Counted from the first letter of the stretch, positions 35,446-44,679 are shown. The stretch is 64,000 nt of DNA from Moritella sp. Urea-trap-13 (GCF_002836355.1 NZ_PJCA01000032.1:1-64000), one strand, 5' to 3'. Notes: generated by a model not told the origin, from the letters alone. Translations and numbers: made by a program.

Positions 35446-36891
35446 ATGACTACATCAACTTTAGATACAGAAAAAAAAGGCTTTTTTGCTAACTTAAAAT
35501 TTCCATCTGCTTATACAATCTTATTTGCACTTATTGCAATTGTCGCTCTAATGACTTGGATTATTCCAGCCGGTCAGTACGAGCGAGTCATGAATGAAGA
35601 GATTGGCAAAGAAGTGCCAATCACAGGCACATACCATGCTGTTGAGAATAATCCGCAAGGATTTGTGGATGTAGTGCTTGCACCTATAGATGGTTTTTAC
35701 GATCACAATACCTATGCAGCAGCGGCAATTGATGTCTCTCTTTTCATTCTTATTATTGGTGGTTTTCTTGGCCTAGTAACAAAAACAGGCGCAATTGATG
35801 CTGGTATTGAGCGAGTGACCACACGCCTAAATGGTCGGGAAGAATTGATGATCCCGATCCTAATGGCACTGTTTGCTGCTGGCGGTACTATTTACGGTAT
35901 GGCCGAAGAGTCATTACCATTTTACTCACTGATCGTCCCCGTCATGCTTGCAGCTCGCTTTGATTCGGTGGTAGGCGCAGCAACCGTACTATTAGGCGCT
36001 GGTATTGGTGTAATAGGGTCGACCATTAACCCATTTGCAACCGTGATAGCATCTAATACTGCCGGTATCCCGTTTACTGATGGCATGTTTTTACGTATCG
36101 CTACCCTAGCTATCGGTTGGTTAATCTGCGTAATCTACGTCATGCGTTATGCTAAGAAGATCAAAGCAGACCCATCAAAATCGATTATGTTTGATAAACA
36201 TGAAGAGCATATGGCGCATTTCTTAGGAAATAAATCAGATGAGAAATTAGAATTTACAACAACTCGTAAACTCATTCTAACTATCTTCGTCGCTTCTTTT
36301 GCAATCATGATTTATGGTGTTGCAGTAGCAGGTTGGTGGATGGCTGAAATTTCAGGTCTATTCTTAGTAGCTGCCATCATCACCGGTCTCGTCGCTAGAA
36401 TGAGTGAAGAAGAGTTAACATCGAGTTTCATTGATGGTGCTCGCGACCTACTTGGTGTGGCACTCATTGTGGGTATAGCGCGTGGGATCGTAGTGATCAT
36501 GGACCGAGGAATGATCACTGATACTATTCTCAACTCAGCTGAAATGGCGATCTCAGGCTTATCTGGTATTGTCTTTATCAATGTCATGTATTGGATTGAA
36601 GTATTACTGTCATTCTTAGTGCCATCAACATCTGGATTAGCTGTTTTAACTATGCCTATTATGTCTCCATTGGCTGATTTTGCTTCTGTTAGTCGAGATT
36701 TAGTGGTCACAGCGTTCCAATCAGCTTCAGGTATTGTGAACTTAATTACTCCAACGTCAGCAGTGGTTATGGGTGGTCTTGCGATTGCCAAAGTACCTTA
36801 TGTACGTTGGTTAAAATGGGTCGCGCCACTCATCGCTATATTAACTATTTTAGTGATGGCGATGCTCAGTCTTGGCGTCATCCTATCATAA
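35446..36891 (+). CDS. YfcC-family transporter, probable arginine/ornithine antiporter
   Basis: 481 residues, about 12 hydrophobic spans, of the YfcC / C4-dicarboxylate-carrier-like (ion transporter superfamily) group. Seen: an N-terminal SAYTILFALIAIVALMTWIIPAGQY, typical of the family, GGTIYGMAEESLPFY and the C-terminal VPSTSGLAVLTMPIMSPLAD and ASGIVNLITPTSAVVMGGLA hairpin motifs. The family is not the same as Pseudomonas ArcD (APC superfamily). Its place before arcA, arcC and arcB makes arginine import in exchange for ornithine the likely job. GAGGAT precedes the ATG; a terminator separates it from arcA. Confidence 0.82.
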   Translation: MTTSTLDTEKKGFFANLKFPSAYTILFALIAIVALMTWIIPAGQYERVMNEEIGKEVPITGTYHAVENNPQGFVDVVLAPIDGFYDHNTYAAAAIDVSLFILIIGGFLGLVTKTGAIDAGIERVTTRLNGREELMIPILMALFAAGGTIYGMAEESLPFYSLIVPVMLAARFDSVVGAATVLLGAGIGVIGSTINPFATVIASNTAGIPFTDGMFLRIATLAIGWLICVIYVMRYAKKIKADPSKSIMFDKHEEHMAHFLGNKSDEKLEFTTTRKLILTIFVASFAIMIYGVAVAGWWMAEISGLFLVAAIITGLVARMSEEELTSSFIDGARDLLGVALIVGIARGIVVIMDRGMITDTILNSAEMAISGLSGIVFINVMYWIEVLLSFLVPSTSGLAVLTMPIMSPLADFASVSRDLVVTAFQSASGIVNLITPTSAVVMGGLAIAKVPYVRWLKWVAPLIAILTILVMAMLSLGVILS

Positions 36892-36925
36892 TGTCAATAT
36901 AAGCTAATTAGCATAATTGATTGTT

Positions 36926-36962
36926 AAAATACCCCTCCTATTTCCAGGAAGGGTATTTTTTT
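36926..36962 (+). terminator. terminator of the transporter gene
   Basis: AAAATACCC / GGGTATTTT 9-bp stem with inner CTCC/GGAA pairing, followed by a run of T residues. Confidence 0.88.
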
Positions 36963-37540
36963 GCCTATAACTCCGCGTTCTGTAGCCCTCCTTAATACTT
37001 TGCCAGTCAGCCATGACATGTACTTGTTCTCTTGGTTAATAGCCTTATATCCAGTATTTTATGTTTACAAAACCCACTATCGATTTGAGAACCAACCTTG
37101 GCGACATTAAGCTGAAGCAAGTACACAAAAATTCCGGCATAAAATAGCAAATAATAGTCATTTTATACTGCAAATCAGAGGTGATTATCGACCTTAATAT
37201 CGCCAAGCGGGCAGAGAATATAGCCTGATTATAAAAGCAATGAAAACTGCAAGATCTAAAGCAATAATAACCCCAAATAAAAACATGATCGGACTAGCAA
37301 ATTAACAACGAAAAAACGCCTACCCATTTAGATATATACGCACTTCATCTGCATAAATTTTAACGATTCAAATAGTGTTTTAAAACCAATCAAAAAAGAC
37401 AATAAGCAAATACTTTAAAATCAAAAGCTTAATAAAAAAAACCGACGAGAAAACGGCTTTCGCATAATAATACCGGGTTCCCTCAGGCATAATAAAACAC
37501 TTTCAAATCAATCAGTTACATACCATTAACAATGTAAAAA

Positions 37541-37582
37541 CGTGACAGAGATCGAAGATTGGCAGAACCTATATCGTATACT
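37541..37582 (+). promoter_or_regulatory. arcA promoter with FNR/CRP-type class II site
   Basis: CGTGA-CAGAGA-TCGAA (37541-37556) is centred about 41 bases before the start predicted from the -10 TATACT (37577-37582). That is the class II spacing for FNR or CRP. The same arrangement, at identical distance, precedes the triple-RidA gene. The site is imperfect for both FNR and CRP. Confidence 0.6.
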
Positions 37583-37679
37583 GCACACATCAACTTAAAG
37601 CACTAAGTAGCAGCAATAAAAATTTAAGCTTTCACATAATTAATAGTATTTCATAAACGATTTAGCGAAGGATAAGATT

Positions 37680-38900
37680 ATGAGTAAATTATATGTAGGT
37701 TCTGAAGTCGGTCAATTACGTCGTGTTCTAGTTCACCGTCCAAGACGCTCACTAAGCCATTTAACACCATCTAACTGCCACGACTTATTATTTGATGACG
37801 TGCTAGCAGTAGAACGTGCGGGTAAAGAGCATGATGTGTTTACCAAAACATTGCGTGACCAAGGCGTAGAAGTGTTACTTCTCACTGACCTTCTTGCGGA
37901 TACATTAGCAATTCCAGAAGCGAAAGAATGGTTGTTAACGAGTCAAATATCTGATTACCGCTTAGGCGCGACCTTTGCTAATGACGTACGCTGCTACCTA
38001 GGTGATTTACCAAACATCGACCTTGCTAAAATCTTAACTGGTGGTTTGTCTTACGCTGAAATGTCAATGAAATCATCTTCTATGATGCAAGGTATGCACG
38101 CTCCAACAGACTTCATCATCGAACCACTACCGAATCACTTATTTACTCGAGATACATCTTGCTGGGTATATGGTGGCGTTTCTATCAACCCAATGGCTAA
38201 AGCGGCTCGTCAACGTGAAACTAACCACGTTCGTGCAATCTACCACTGGCACCCAATCTTCGCTGGTGCTGACTTCGTGAAGTACTACGGTCATGAAGAA
38301 AAAATGTATGACAACTCTACAATCGAAGGCGGCGACGTTCTAGTTATTGGTAAAGGCTCTGTACTTATTGGTATGTCTGAGCGTACAACTCCACAAGGTG
38401 TTGAACAACTAGCATCAGGCTTATTCAAAAGCGGTCAAGCAAAACAAATTATTGCAATGCAACTTCCTAAACACCGCTCTTGCATGCACTTAGATACAGT
38501 AATGACACACTTGAATGAAGATACATTCTCTGTTTACCCTGAAGTTATAAGTAAAGACGTACAGTGCTGGAACCTAACTGGTGATGAGTCTGGTGCCGTA
38601 AACGTCAAAGAAGAAGGTTACTTCGTTACTGCTATCGAAAAAGCACTCGGCGTAAGCCAGCTAAACCTAATCACCACTGGTGGTGACAGTTTCACAGCAG
38701 AACGTGAGCAATGGAACGATGCGAACAACGTATTAACGGTAAAACCAGGTGTTGTCATTGGTTACGAAGGTAACTCTCACACTAACGAAAAATACGACAA
38801 AGCGGGTATTACAGTTCTACCAATTCCAGGTGATGAACTCGGCCGTGGTCGCGGTGGCGCTCGCTGCATGAGTTGCCCAATTGAACGTGACGGAATCTAG
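37680..38900 (+). CDS. arcA: arginine deiminase ArcA
   Basis: First enzyme of the ADI pathway: arginine to citrulline plus ammonia. 406 residues. Seen: [15 protein letters not shown] at the start, [13 protein letters not shown], the HxxxE region [35 protein letters not shown] and the nucleophilic Cys in [18 protein letters not shown] precedes the ATG. It heads arcA-arcC-arcB, an order with the kinase before the carbamoyltransferase. Codon use is markedly biased toward preferred codons, so high expression is likely. Confidence 0.97.
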   Translation: MSKLYVGSEVGQLRRVLVHRPRRSLSHLTPSNCHDLLFDDVLAVERAGKEHDVFTKTLRDQGVEVLLLTDLLADTLAIPEAKEWLLTSQISDYRLGATFANDVRCYLGDLPNIDLAKILTGGLSYAEMSMKSSSMMQGMHAPTDFIIEPLPNHLFTRDTSCWVYGGVSINPMAKAARQRETNHVRAIYHWHPIFAGADFVKYYGHEEKMYDNSTIEGGDVLVIGKGSVLIGMSERTTPQGVEQLASGLFKSGQAKQIIAMQLPKHRSCMHLDTVMTHLNEDTFSVYPEVISKDVQCWNLTGDESGAVNVKEEGYFVTAIEKALGVSQLNLITTGGDSFTAEREQWNDANNVLTVKPGVVIGYEGNSHTNEKYDKAGITVLPIPGDELGRGRGGARCMSCPIERDGI

Positions 38901-38933
38901 TCGTCGAGATTATTTTAAAAGAGATTTTTAATT

Positions 38934-39845
38934 ATGACAAAACAAACAGTTGTTGTGGCACTCGGTGGTAATGCACTATTACGTCGAGGCGAACCACTTG
39001 AAGCAGATATTCAACGTAGAAATATCGCAGTTGCAGCCAAAGCTATTGCTGAAATAGCAACAGAATACAACGTTGTACTAGTACATGGTAACGGCCCACA
39101 AGTCGGACTATTAGCACTACAAGGTTTAGAATATAAAGCTGTAAGCCCTTATCCATTAGACGTATTAGGTTCTGAAACTCAAGGTATGATCGGTTATATC
39201 TTGATGCAAGAATTGAAAAATTTATTACCTAAACAAGACGTATCTTGCTTACTTACTCAAATGAGCGTTGATCCAAATGATCCAGCATTCTTAGACCCTA
39301 CCAAGCCAATTGGACCGGTTTACAATGAAGCTGAAGCTCGTGAATTAGCTGAGAAATATCAGTGGACTATCAAACCAGATGGTGAATATTTCCGTCGCGT
39401 TGTACCTAGCCCACAACCAACAGGGATTATTGAAAGTGATGCAATCACAGCCTTGATCCAACAACAACATCTCGTGATTTGTACTGGCGGCGGCGGTATC
39501 CCTGTTAAGTTAGTTGATAATAAATTAGTTGGTGTTGAAGCTGTTATTGATAAAGATATGTCAGCAGCTTACCTAGCAAAACAACTTAATGCCGATGCAT
39601 TACTTATTTTAACTGATGCAGATGCTGTTTTTGTAAACTGGGGAACGCCAGAGCAAACGGCACTATCAACCACAACACCGAACCAATTAGCACAATATAC
39701 TTTTGACGCAGGCTCGATGGGGCCTAAAGTTGAAGCATCTTGTGAGTTCATTAAAAGAGGTGGTAAGTTAGTTGGTATTGGCGCTCTAGATGCAGGTTTA
39801 CGCATCTTGAAAGGCCAAGCTGGCACTAACATTATTGCGGATTAG
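38934..39845 (+). CDS. arcC: carbamate kinase ArcC
   Basis: Last ADI enzyme: carbamoyl phosphate plus ADP to ATP, CO2 and ammonia. 303 residues of the amino-acid-kinase fold: VVALGGNALL at the start, VHGNGPQVGLLALQ, ESDAITALIQQ, CTGGGGIPV, VIDKDMSAAYLA, LTDADAVFVNW and the GSMGPKVEA glycine-rich segment. It is 33 bp after arcA. It competes with the nearby pyrB product for carbamoyl phosphate, which may explain the neighbourhood. Confidence 0.96.
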   Translation: MTKQTVVVALGGNALLRRGEPLEADIQRRNIAVAAKAIAEIATEYNVVLVHGNGPQVGLLALQGLEYKAVSPYPLDVLGSETQGMIGYILMQELKNLLPKQDVSCLLTQMSVDPNDPAFLDPTKPIGPVYNEAEARELAEKYQWTIKPDGEYFRRVVPSPQPTGIIESDAITALIQQQHLVICTGGGGIPVKLVDNKLVGVEAVIDKDMSAAYLAKQLNADALLILTDADAVFVNWGTPEQTALSTTTPNQLAQYTFDAGSMGPKVEASCEFIKRGGKLVGIGALDAGLRILKGQAGTNIIAD

Positions 39846-39873
39846 ATCTCTAACAACCTCCATATAACAACTA

Positions 39874-39899
39874 GCCAATAGTATCCAAATACTATTGGC
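39874..39899 (+). repeat. intercistronic hairpin arcC-arcB
   Basis: GCCAATAGTAT / ATACTATTGGC, perfect 11-bp stem with a CCAA loop, in the 81-bp gap. There is no U tract, so it looks like an mRNA processing or stability element rather than a terminator. Confidence 0.7.
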
Positions 39900-39926
39900 C
39901 CATAAAAAATTATTAAGGAACAAATC

Positions 39927-40937
39927 ATGGCTTTTAATCTACGTAACCGTAATTTCCTAAAACTTCTAGATTTCACTCCACGTGAAATTCAACACATGCT
40001 TGAACTTGCTGCAGACCTTAAAAAAGCGAAGTACAACGGTTCTGAACAACCTACGCTAAAAGGCAAAAACATTGCGTTGATCTTTGAAAAAGCATCAACT
40101 CGTACACGTTGTGCATTTGAAGTAGCTGCCTACGACCAAGGCGCTAACGTAACTTATTTAGGCCCTGCAGGTTCTCAAATCGGTTACAAAGAATCAATGA
40201 AAGATACTGCACGTGTTCTTGGCCGTATGTACGATGGCATTGAATACCGTGGTTACGGTCAAGAAATCGTTGAAATACTAGGCGCTAACGCTGGTGTTCC
40301 AGTATGGAATGGTCTAACTGACGAATTCCACCCAACTCAAATTCTTGCTGATTTCCTAACTATGCAAGAGCATGCTCGTGGTAAACAACTAAGCGAAGTT
40401 ACTTTTGCATACCTAGGTGATGCTCGTAACAACATGGGTAACTCACTCATGGTTGGTGCTGCGAAAATGGGTATGGACATCCGTCTTGTTGCTCCTAAAG
40501 CATTCTGGCCTGATGAAGACTTAGTAGCTAAATGTCTTGATATCGCTGAAGAAACTGGCGCTAAAATCACAATAACTGACGACATTAAAGAAGGCGTTAA
40601 AGGTTGTGACTTCCTATATACTGATGTTTGGGTATCAATGGGCGAAGCGAAAGAAGCATGGGCTGAGCGTATCAACTTAATGATGCCTTACCAAGTAAAC
40701 ATGGCAATGCTGACAGCAACTGGTAATCCACATGTGAAATTCATGCATTGCCTACCAGCATTCCACGGTGAAGATACTGTTGTTGGTAAAGAACTTGCAC
40801 AAGAGTACCCAATGCTAAAAGACGGTGTTGAAGTGACTGATGAAGTGGTTGAGTCTAAGCACTCTATCGTATTCGATGAAGCTGAAAACCGTATGCATAC
40901 TATCAAAGCAATTATGGTTGCAACTTTAGGTCAATAA
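39927..40937 (+). CDS. arcB: ornithine carbamoyltransferase, catabolic type ArcB
   Basis: Splits citrulline into ornithine and carbamoyl phosphate in the ADI direction. 336 residues. Signatures: carbamoyl-phosphate site STRTRCAFE (about residue 56), DEFHPTQ, and the ornithine site [23 protein letters not shown] at the start and the ADI context favour the catabolic enzyme over the anabolic ArgF, though both share these motifs. AAGGA precedes the ATG. A strong hairpin follows the stop. Confidence 0.94.
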   Translation: MAFNLRNRNFLKLLDFTPREIQHMLELAADLKKAKYNGSEQPTLKGKNIALIFEKASTRTRCAFEVAAYDQGANVTYLGPAGSQIGYKESMKDTARVLGRMYDGIEYRGYGQEIVEILGANAGVPVWNGLTDEFHPTQILADFLTMQEHARGKQLSEVTFAYLGDARNNMGNSLMVGAAKMGMDIRLVAPKAFWPDEDLVAKCLDIAEETGAKITITDDIKEGVKGCDFLYTDVWVSMGEAKEAWAERINLMMPYQVNMAMLTATGNPHVKFMHCLPAFHGEDTVVGKELAQEYPMLKDGVEVTDEVVESKHSIVFDEAENRMHTIKAIMVATLGQ

Positions 40938-40962
40938 AATCACGTTATTTACCTTTAAAAGC

Positions 40963-40994
40963 ATAAACATGCATACGACGTTATGCATGTTTAT
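40963..40994 (+). terminator. strong hairpin after arcB
   Basis: ATAAACATGCATA / TATGCATGTTTAT, perfect 13-bp stem with a 6-base loop, but only a weak T tract. It ends the arc operon or protects its 3' end ahead of the pyrB promoter. Confidence 0.7.
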
Positions 40995-41011
40995 ATTCTT
41001 GATGACTACAC

Positions 41012-41039
41012 TTGTTTTTAAAATCAATGGGCGTATGAT
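41012..41039 (+). promoter_or_regulatory. pyrBI promoter
   Basis: TTGTTT (41012-41017), 16-base spacer, TATGAT (41034-41039). The transcript would start near 41046 in GCGTTTAATC, about 20 bases before the leader-peptide start. The T run early in the transcript is where pyrimidine-sensitive slippage is known to act in E. coli pyrBI. Confidence 0.7.
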
Positions 41040-41066
41040 GCGTTTAATCTTTTTAGGGGGCATACA

Positions 41067-41141
41067 ATGAAGTTATCATTTAGGCTAAATTTATCTATCT
41101 ATAAACATCAATCACGATTGGGTTCATTCTTCAATTGTTAA
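41067..41141 (+). CDS. pyrL: pyrBI leader peptide (PyrL-like)
   Basis: 24 codons, MKLSFRLNLSIYKHQSRLGS and four more residues (FFNC), preceded by a strong AGGGGG ribosome site. The stop codon abuts the attenuator stem, so a closely following ribosome would block the hairpin, exactly as in E. coli pyrBI attenuation. The sequence is unlike the 44-residue E. coli PyrL, as expected for leaders whose length and position matter more than content. Confidence 0.75.
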   Translation: MKLSFRLNLSIYKHQSRLGSFFNC

Positions 41142-41143
41142 AA

Positions 41144-41174
41144 AAAGTCTTCTTTTTAAAGAGGGCTTTTTTTT
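41144..41174 (+). terminator. pyrBI attenuator
   Basis: AAAGTCTTC / GAGGGCTTT, 9-bp stem with two G-T pairs and an 8-base loop, followed by eight T residues. It begins three bases after the leader stop codon. When UTP is low the polymerase lags, the translating ribosome catches up and termination should fail. Confidence 0.85.
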
Positions 41175-41247
41175 GCCTGTTTTTATCTGATTTAACAAAA
41201 ATAGGTAATTATGTTTATAACTGTATCGAAATAAGGCTGGAGATAGC

Positions 41248-42177
41248 ATGAATAATACTTTGTTTAGAAAGCACATAATTTCCATTCCAGAGCTAAGTCG
41301 AAATGACCTAGAACTCATTGTGGATACCGCAGGGAAATTAAAAGCAGAGCCCAACCCAACATTACTGAAAAATAAAGTTATCGCGAGTTGCTTTTTTGAA
41401 CCGTCAACACGAACGCGTTTATCATTTGAAACTGCCGTACAACGGTTAGGGGGTACTGTCGTTGGTTTTGACAATGCCGGCAATACCTCATTAGCCAAGA
41501 AAGGCGAAACATTGGCTGACTCAGTACAGGTTATCGCATCCTATGTGGATGCCTTTATCATGCGTCATCCACAAGAAGGGGCTGCGCGCTTAGCATCTGA
41601 GTTTTCTAATAACGCGCCGGTGATTAATGGTGGTGACGGCTCTAATCAGCATCCAACCCAAACCTTACTCGACTTATTCAGTATTTATGAAACTCAAGGC
41701 ACTCTCGATAACTTAAATATAGCCTTTGTTGGTGACCTGAAATACGGCAGAACCGTACATTCACTCACTCAAGCACTGGCGAAATTTAATAACACCAAAC
41801 TGTTCTTTATCTCACCCGATATTTTAGCCATGCCTGATTATATGTTACAAGAATTGCGCGATGCTGGTATCGAATACAGTTTGCATAACGACATTGAAGA
41901 TGTGGTTGATGATCTTGATGTGCTGTATATGACCCGAGTGCAAAAAGAACGCTTTGACGAATCAGAATATGCGCACATGAAAGCAGCCTTCATCCTTACT
42001 GCCGATATGTTAAAGAATGCCCGCGATAACCTGAAAGTACTGCATCCTTTACCGCGTATTGACGAGATCACTGTCGACGTAGACAAAACCAAACATGCTT
42101 ACTACTTTCAGCAAGCTGAAAATGGTGTTTATGCACGTGAAGCACTACTTGCTCTTGTCCTTAATGAACAGTTTTAA
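41248..42177 (+). CDS. pyrB: aspartate carbamoyltransferase catalytic subunit PyrB
   Basis: Second step of pyrimidine synthesis: carbamoyl phosphate plus aspartate to carbamoyl-aspartate. 309 residues. Seen: [14 protein letters not shown] (carbamoyl phosphate), the flexible loop around [16 protein letters not shown] with the catalytic Lys, [13 protein letters not shown] and [13 protein letters not shown] before the ATG. pyrI follows 15 bp later; together they form the allosteric holoenzyme. It directly follows the ADI genes, which make and use the same carbamoyl phosphate. Confidence 0.98.
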   Translation: MNNTLFRKHIISIPELSRNDLELIVDTAGKLKAEPNPTLLKNKVIASCFFEPSTRTRLSFETAVQRLGGTVVGFDNAGNTSLAKKGETLADSVQVIASYVDAFIMRHPQEGAARLASEFSNNAPVINGGDGSNQHPTQTLLDLFSIYETQGTLDNLNIAFVGDLKYGRTVHSLTQALAKFNNTKLFFISPDILAMPDYMLQELRDAGIEYSLHNDIEDVVDDLDVLYMTRVQKERFDESEYAHMKAAFILTADMLKNARDNLKVLHPLPRIDEITVDVDKTKHAYYFQQAENGVYAREALLALVLNEQF

Positions 42178-42192
42178 TAGGGAGATAACCAG

Positions 42193-42657
42193 ATGATTAA
42201 AGAACACAAGTTACAAGTTGAAGCGATTAAAAATGGCTCTGTCATTGACCATATCCCTGCCAATTTAGGTATAAAGATATTAAAGTTATTTAACCTAGAA
42301 GATTCAAATCAAAGGGTTACAGTTGGTCTAAACTTGCCATCATCAGAACTTGGTCATAAAGATTTAATTAAAATAGAAAACGTATTTCTTAATGAAGATC
42401 AGGCCAACCAGTTAGCATTATATGCCCCCCATGCGACAGTAAATCAAATAGAAAATTATGAAGTTTCAAAAAAATTGAAGCTAGCTTTACCGCAGAAAGT
42501 TACCGCAGTTTTTGCTTGTCCAAACAGCAATTGTATTACCCATAATGAACCTGTGGATAGTAGCTTTGCTGTGGTAGCACGTAATGAGAGCGTACAGCTA
42601 AAATGTAAATATTGTGAGAAATCATTCTCACGTAAAATTATGACTGAATGTAACTAG
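42193..42657 (+). CDS. pyrI: aspartate carbamoyltransferase regulatory subunit PyrI
   Basis: 154 residues. N-terminal allosteric domain ([26 protein letters not shown] site) and C-terminal zinc domain with the four ligands CPNSNC and CKYC. Its presence shows the E. coli-type, CTP-inhibited enzyme. In E. coli ridA follows pyrI directly; here ridA-like sequence appears about 2 kb downstream as a three-domain gene. Confidence 0.97.
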   Translation: MIKEHKLQVEAIKNGSVIDHIPANLGIKILKLFNLEDSNQRVTVGLNLPSSELGHKDLIKIENVFLNEDQANQLALYAPHATVNQIENYEVSKKLKLALPQKVTAVFACPNSNCITHNEPVDSSFAVVARNESVQLKCKYCEKSFSRKIMTECN

Positions 42658-42829
42658 AACATGTCGATGATAATCCTGTAAAAACAATTTTTATGGGGTT
42701 ATCAACTCGAAAAAAAACATCCACGCCACATAACACTAAGAATTTAATAGACTTAACCTAAAAAACACTATCTAATTATAGGTATCAAGATAGCCAGCCA
42801 CATATAGAAACGAGTCCATCGAGGTATGC

Positions 42830-43324
42830 ATGAATAATATAGAACAATCTACCGCCTATAATGACAACATAACCGATGCCTGTAAAAATCTTCTAAAAAT
42901 AGAGCGTCTTCATACCCAAGATGATATTCGTCAACGGTTAATTAAGCTTGGCTATCATCATATTAATCAATCGACCGTATCGAGAATGTTGTCCCGCTTA
43001 AATGTCATCAAAGTAACAGATGCTTATGGTAAAAAAATATATCAATTACCCACTGAAGGTAAATCGCGACATACAGATGTATCAGTATCCACCAAGATTG
43101 AATTTATCACGCACAACCAGTTCGTCGTCGTCATAAAAACGCCCCCCGGTTGCGCGCAACTCATTGCTCGGTTACTTGATCTGAATCCACATCCCGAAAT
43201 ATTAGGTGCAGTAGCAGGTAACGATATGGTGATGGTTGCACCTAAAAGTATCAATCGAATCGAAGACTGTGAGAACGTTGTTAGATCACTCCTCGGCCAG
43301 CCAAATACTGAATTAATAAACTAA
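42830..43324 (+). CDS. ArgR-family regulator, divergent paralogue
   Basis: 164 residues. The N-terminal winged helix is clear (QDDIRQRLIKLGYHHINQSTVSRMLSRL). The C-terminal oligomerisation/arginine domain aligns well (TPPGCAQLIARLLD), but the hallmark GDD-T segment that binds arginine reads GNDM at residues 130-133: the first Asp of the pair is Asn. A canonical ArgR is expected elsewhere in the genome. A second ArgR attached to an ADI locus suggests a dedicated, possibly arginine-insensitive or differently tuned regulator of arc genes. GAGGT precedes the ATG. Confidence 0.88.
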   Translation: MNNIEQSTAYNDNITDACKNLLKIERLHTQDDIRQRLIKLGYHHINQSTVSRMLSRLNVIKVTDAYGKKIYQLPTEGKSRHTDVSVSTKIEFITHNQFVVVIKTPPGCAQLIARLLDLNPHPEILGAVAGNDMVMVAPKSINRIEDCENVVRSLLGQPNTELIN

Positions 43325-43423
43325 TTATCTTTATTTATTAGATTATTCAATCACCAGATTAATCTAATAGATCTTTCTAAAAATAGTATTTAGACTAATC
43401 ATTTAGCTGAACGGATTTACGCT

Positions 43424-44173
43424 ATGTTTAATCTACTGACTTCTGCACTGGCTTCACAAACGCGCTTATGGGCTGGCACCAAAGCAGCCAAAACCACGAT
43501 TAATGAGCAAGATCCGTTAATCATGTATGACAACGAAGCCGACCCACTGTGCCGCTTAGTACGTGAAGCAATCTCAGAATTGAACCTTGATGTGCTTATT
43601 ATTCCTTGTCCCAAAGGCGGCGAGCGCCACAAGCAACAACTGCAAGAAATGTATAGCACAGATAAAATTCCATTCTTGATCGATAAAAATACCCAGACCA
43701 TCCTCAACTCTGCGTCTGAGATCATCACCTATTTATACCAGCATTACGCCAATAGCAGCGCACCGATCCGGTTACGTGCCAATCTATTTAACTATGCCAG
43801 TTCAACAACTGCATCGTTAATTCGTTGGAATGCAGGTAAAACTAAAACCCCAGCAATCGAACCAACCGACCCACTGGTATTATACAGTTTTGAAAGTAGC
43901 CCTTATTCACGTCCAGTGCGTGAAACCTTGTGTGAATTAGAACTGCCGTATTTATTAGTTAATTTAGGTAAGCAACGATTTGGTGAACTAGGTCCTGCAA
44001 CAAGACGCTTAAGCCCAGGTGAATACACGCCGTTACCAGAAACTAAACGCAGTGCATTTTTTGCTGAACACGGCACAGTGCAAGTCCCTTTCTTAAAAGA
44101 TCCTAATACCGACGTGGATATGTTTGAGTCAAAAGCGATAGTGAAATATCTCATCGCGACTTACGCAATTTAG
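43424..44173 (+). CDS. protein with two tandem GST N-terminal (thioredoxin-fold) domains
   Basis: 249 residues. Two related units, about residues 28-115 and 145-249, each of the GST-N / glutaredoxin-like type: MYDNEADPLCRLVREAISEL then VPFLID-like IPFLIDKNT...SASEIITYL, and LYSFESSPYSRPVRETLCEL then VPFLKDPNT...FESKAIVKYL. The redox-site Cys is present in the first (PLCR) but replaced by Ser in the second (PYSR). No GST C-terminal helical domain is seen. It may bind glutathione; function unknown. It follows the ArgR paralogue by 99 bp. Confidence 0.82.
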   Translation: MFNLLTSALASQTRLWAGTKAAKTTINEQDPLIMYDNEADPLCRLVREAISELNLDVLIIPCPKGGERHKQQLQEMYSTDKIPFLIDKNTQTILNSASEIITYLYQHYANSSAPIRLRANLFNYASSTTASLIRWNAGKTKTPAIEPTDPLVLYSFESSPYSRPVRETLCELELPYLLVNLGKQRFGELGPATRRLSPGEYTPLPETKRSAFFAEHGTVQVPFLKDPNTDVDMFESKAIVKYLIATYAI

Positions 44174-44233
44174 GTTGATCTAGTCCCAAGTGTTAGCATG
44201 TATAGCAATTGATATACATGCTAACAACTCATA

Positions 44234-44416
44234 CTAACAACAGCTCAAATATAGACAATGCCCCGCTTTAAACCCAACATTACACACGCCATTATCAATA
44301 TTAAATGCCGTTTTTAACCACATCTGCAAGTTAGGTGCAAGATCTATCCCTACCCCAGCCAAATAATATCTCGCGTAAAAATATGATCCAGTTAGCAAAT
44401 TATTAAAAACAAAAAG
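44234..44416 (-). pseudogene. possible protein-coding relic
   Basis: An open stretch of about 60 codons on the minus strand without a plausible start. Its translation reads smoothly (YYLAGVGIDLAPNLQMW, LKTAFNID, NVGFKAG) and has the alternating pattern of outer-membrane beta strands. Part of it (44338-44399) has a degraded counterpart near 37230-37300. This may be what is left of a duplicated gene; the family is uncertain. Confidence 0.25.
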
Positions 44417-44637
44417 CTACTACTTTATGTATACATACGCAGTTAACCTGCATAATATTTAGCAATTTAAGTTATTAACCTAATTACAACAAAATTGTAC
44501 AAAATCAAATTTAATAGAATCAATAATTTAAAAAATAATACCGTATTCCCACAGTTAAAAACCCATAACGAAAACATTAACACGCATAATAAAACACTTC
44601 AAAATCAACCATATAGAGATAGCCAAATAATTCACTT

Positions 44638-44679
44638 TGTGATTGAGTTCAAAGATTGTTCATCCCTATTACGTATACT
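44638..44679 (+). promoter_or_regulatory. promoter of the triple-RidA gene with FNR/CRP-type class II site
   Basis: TGTGA-TTGAGT-TCAAA (44638-44653) followed by TATACT (44674-44679). The inner 14 bases GTGAT-TGAG-TTCAA match the FNR consensus at 8 of 10 positions; the outer frame matches CRP at 9 of 10. Spacing to the -10 equals that at arcA (36 bases start to start), class II position near -41. Confidence 0.65.

Larger units (their letters stand above)
36892..37679. other. long regulatory region upstream of arcA
   Basis: 788 bp without a gene. It contains the transporter terminator, a 15-bp inverted repeat pair (37097-37111 and 37193-37207), and from about 37230 to 37680 a region homologous to the upstream region of the triple-RidA gene, ending in an FNR/CRP-type promoter. 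Confidence 0.7.

Noticed and set aside
36312..36791. 159-codon minus-strand frame in the transporter gene
   Set aside because: Shadow of a clear membrane transporter gene; no ribosome site or family resemblance.
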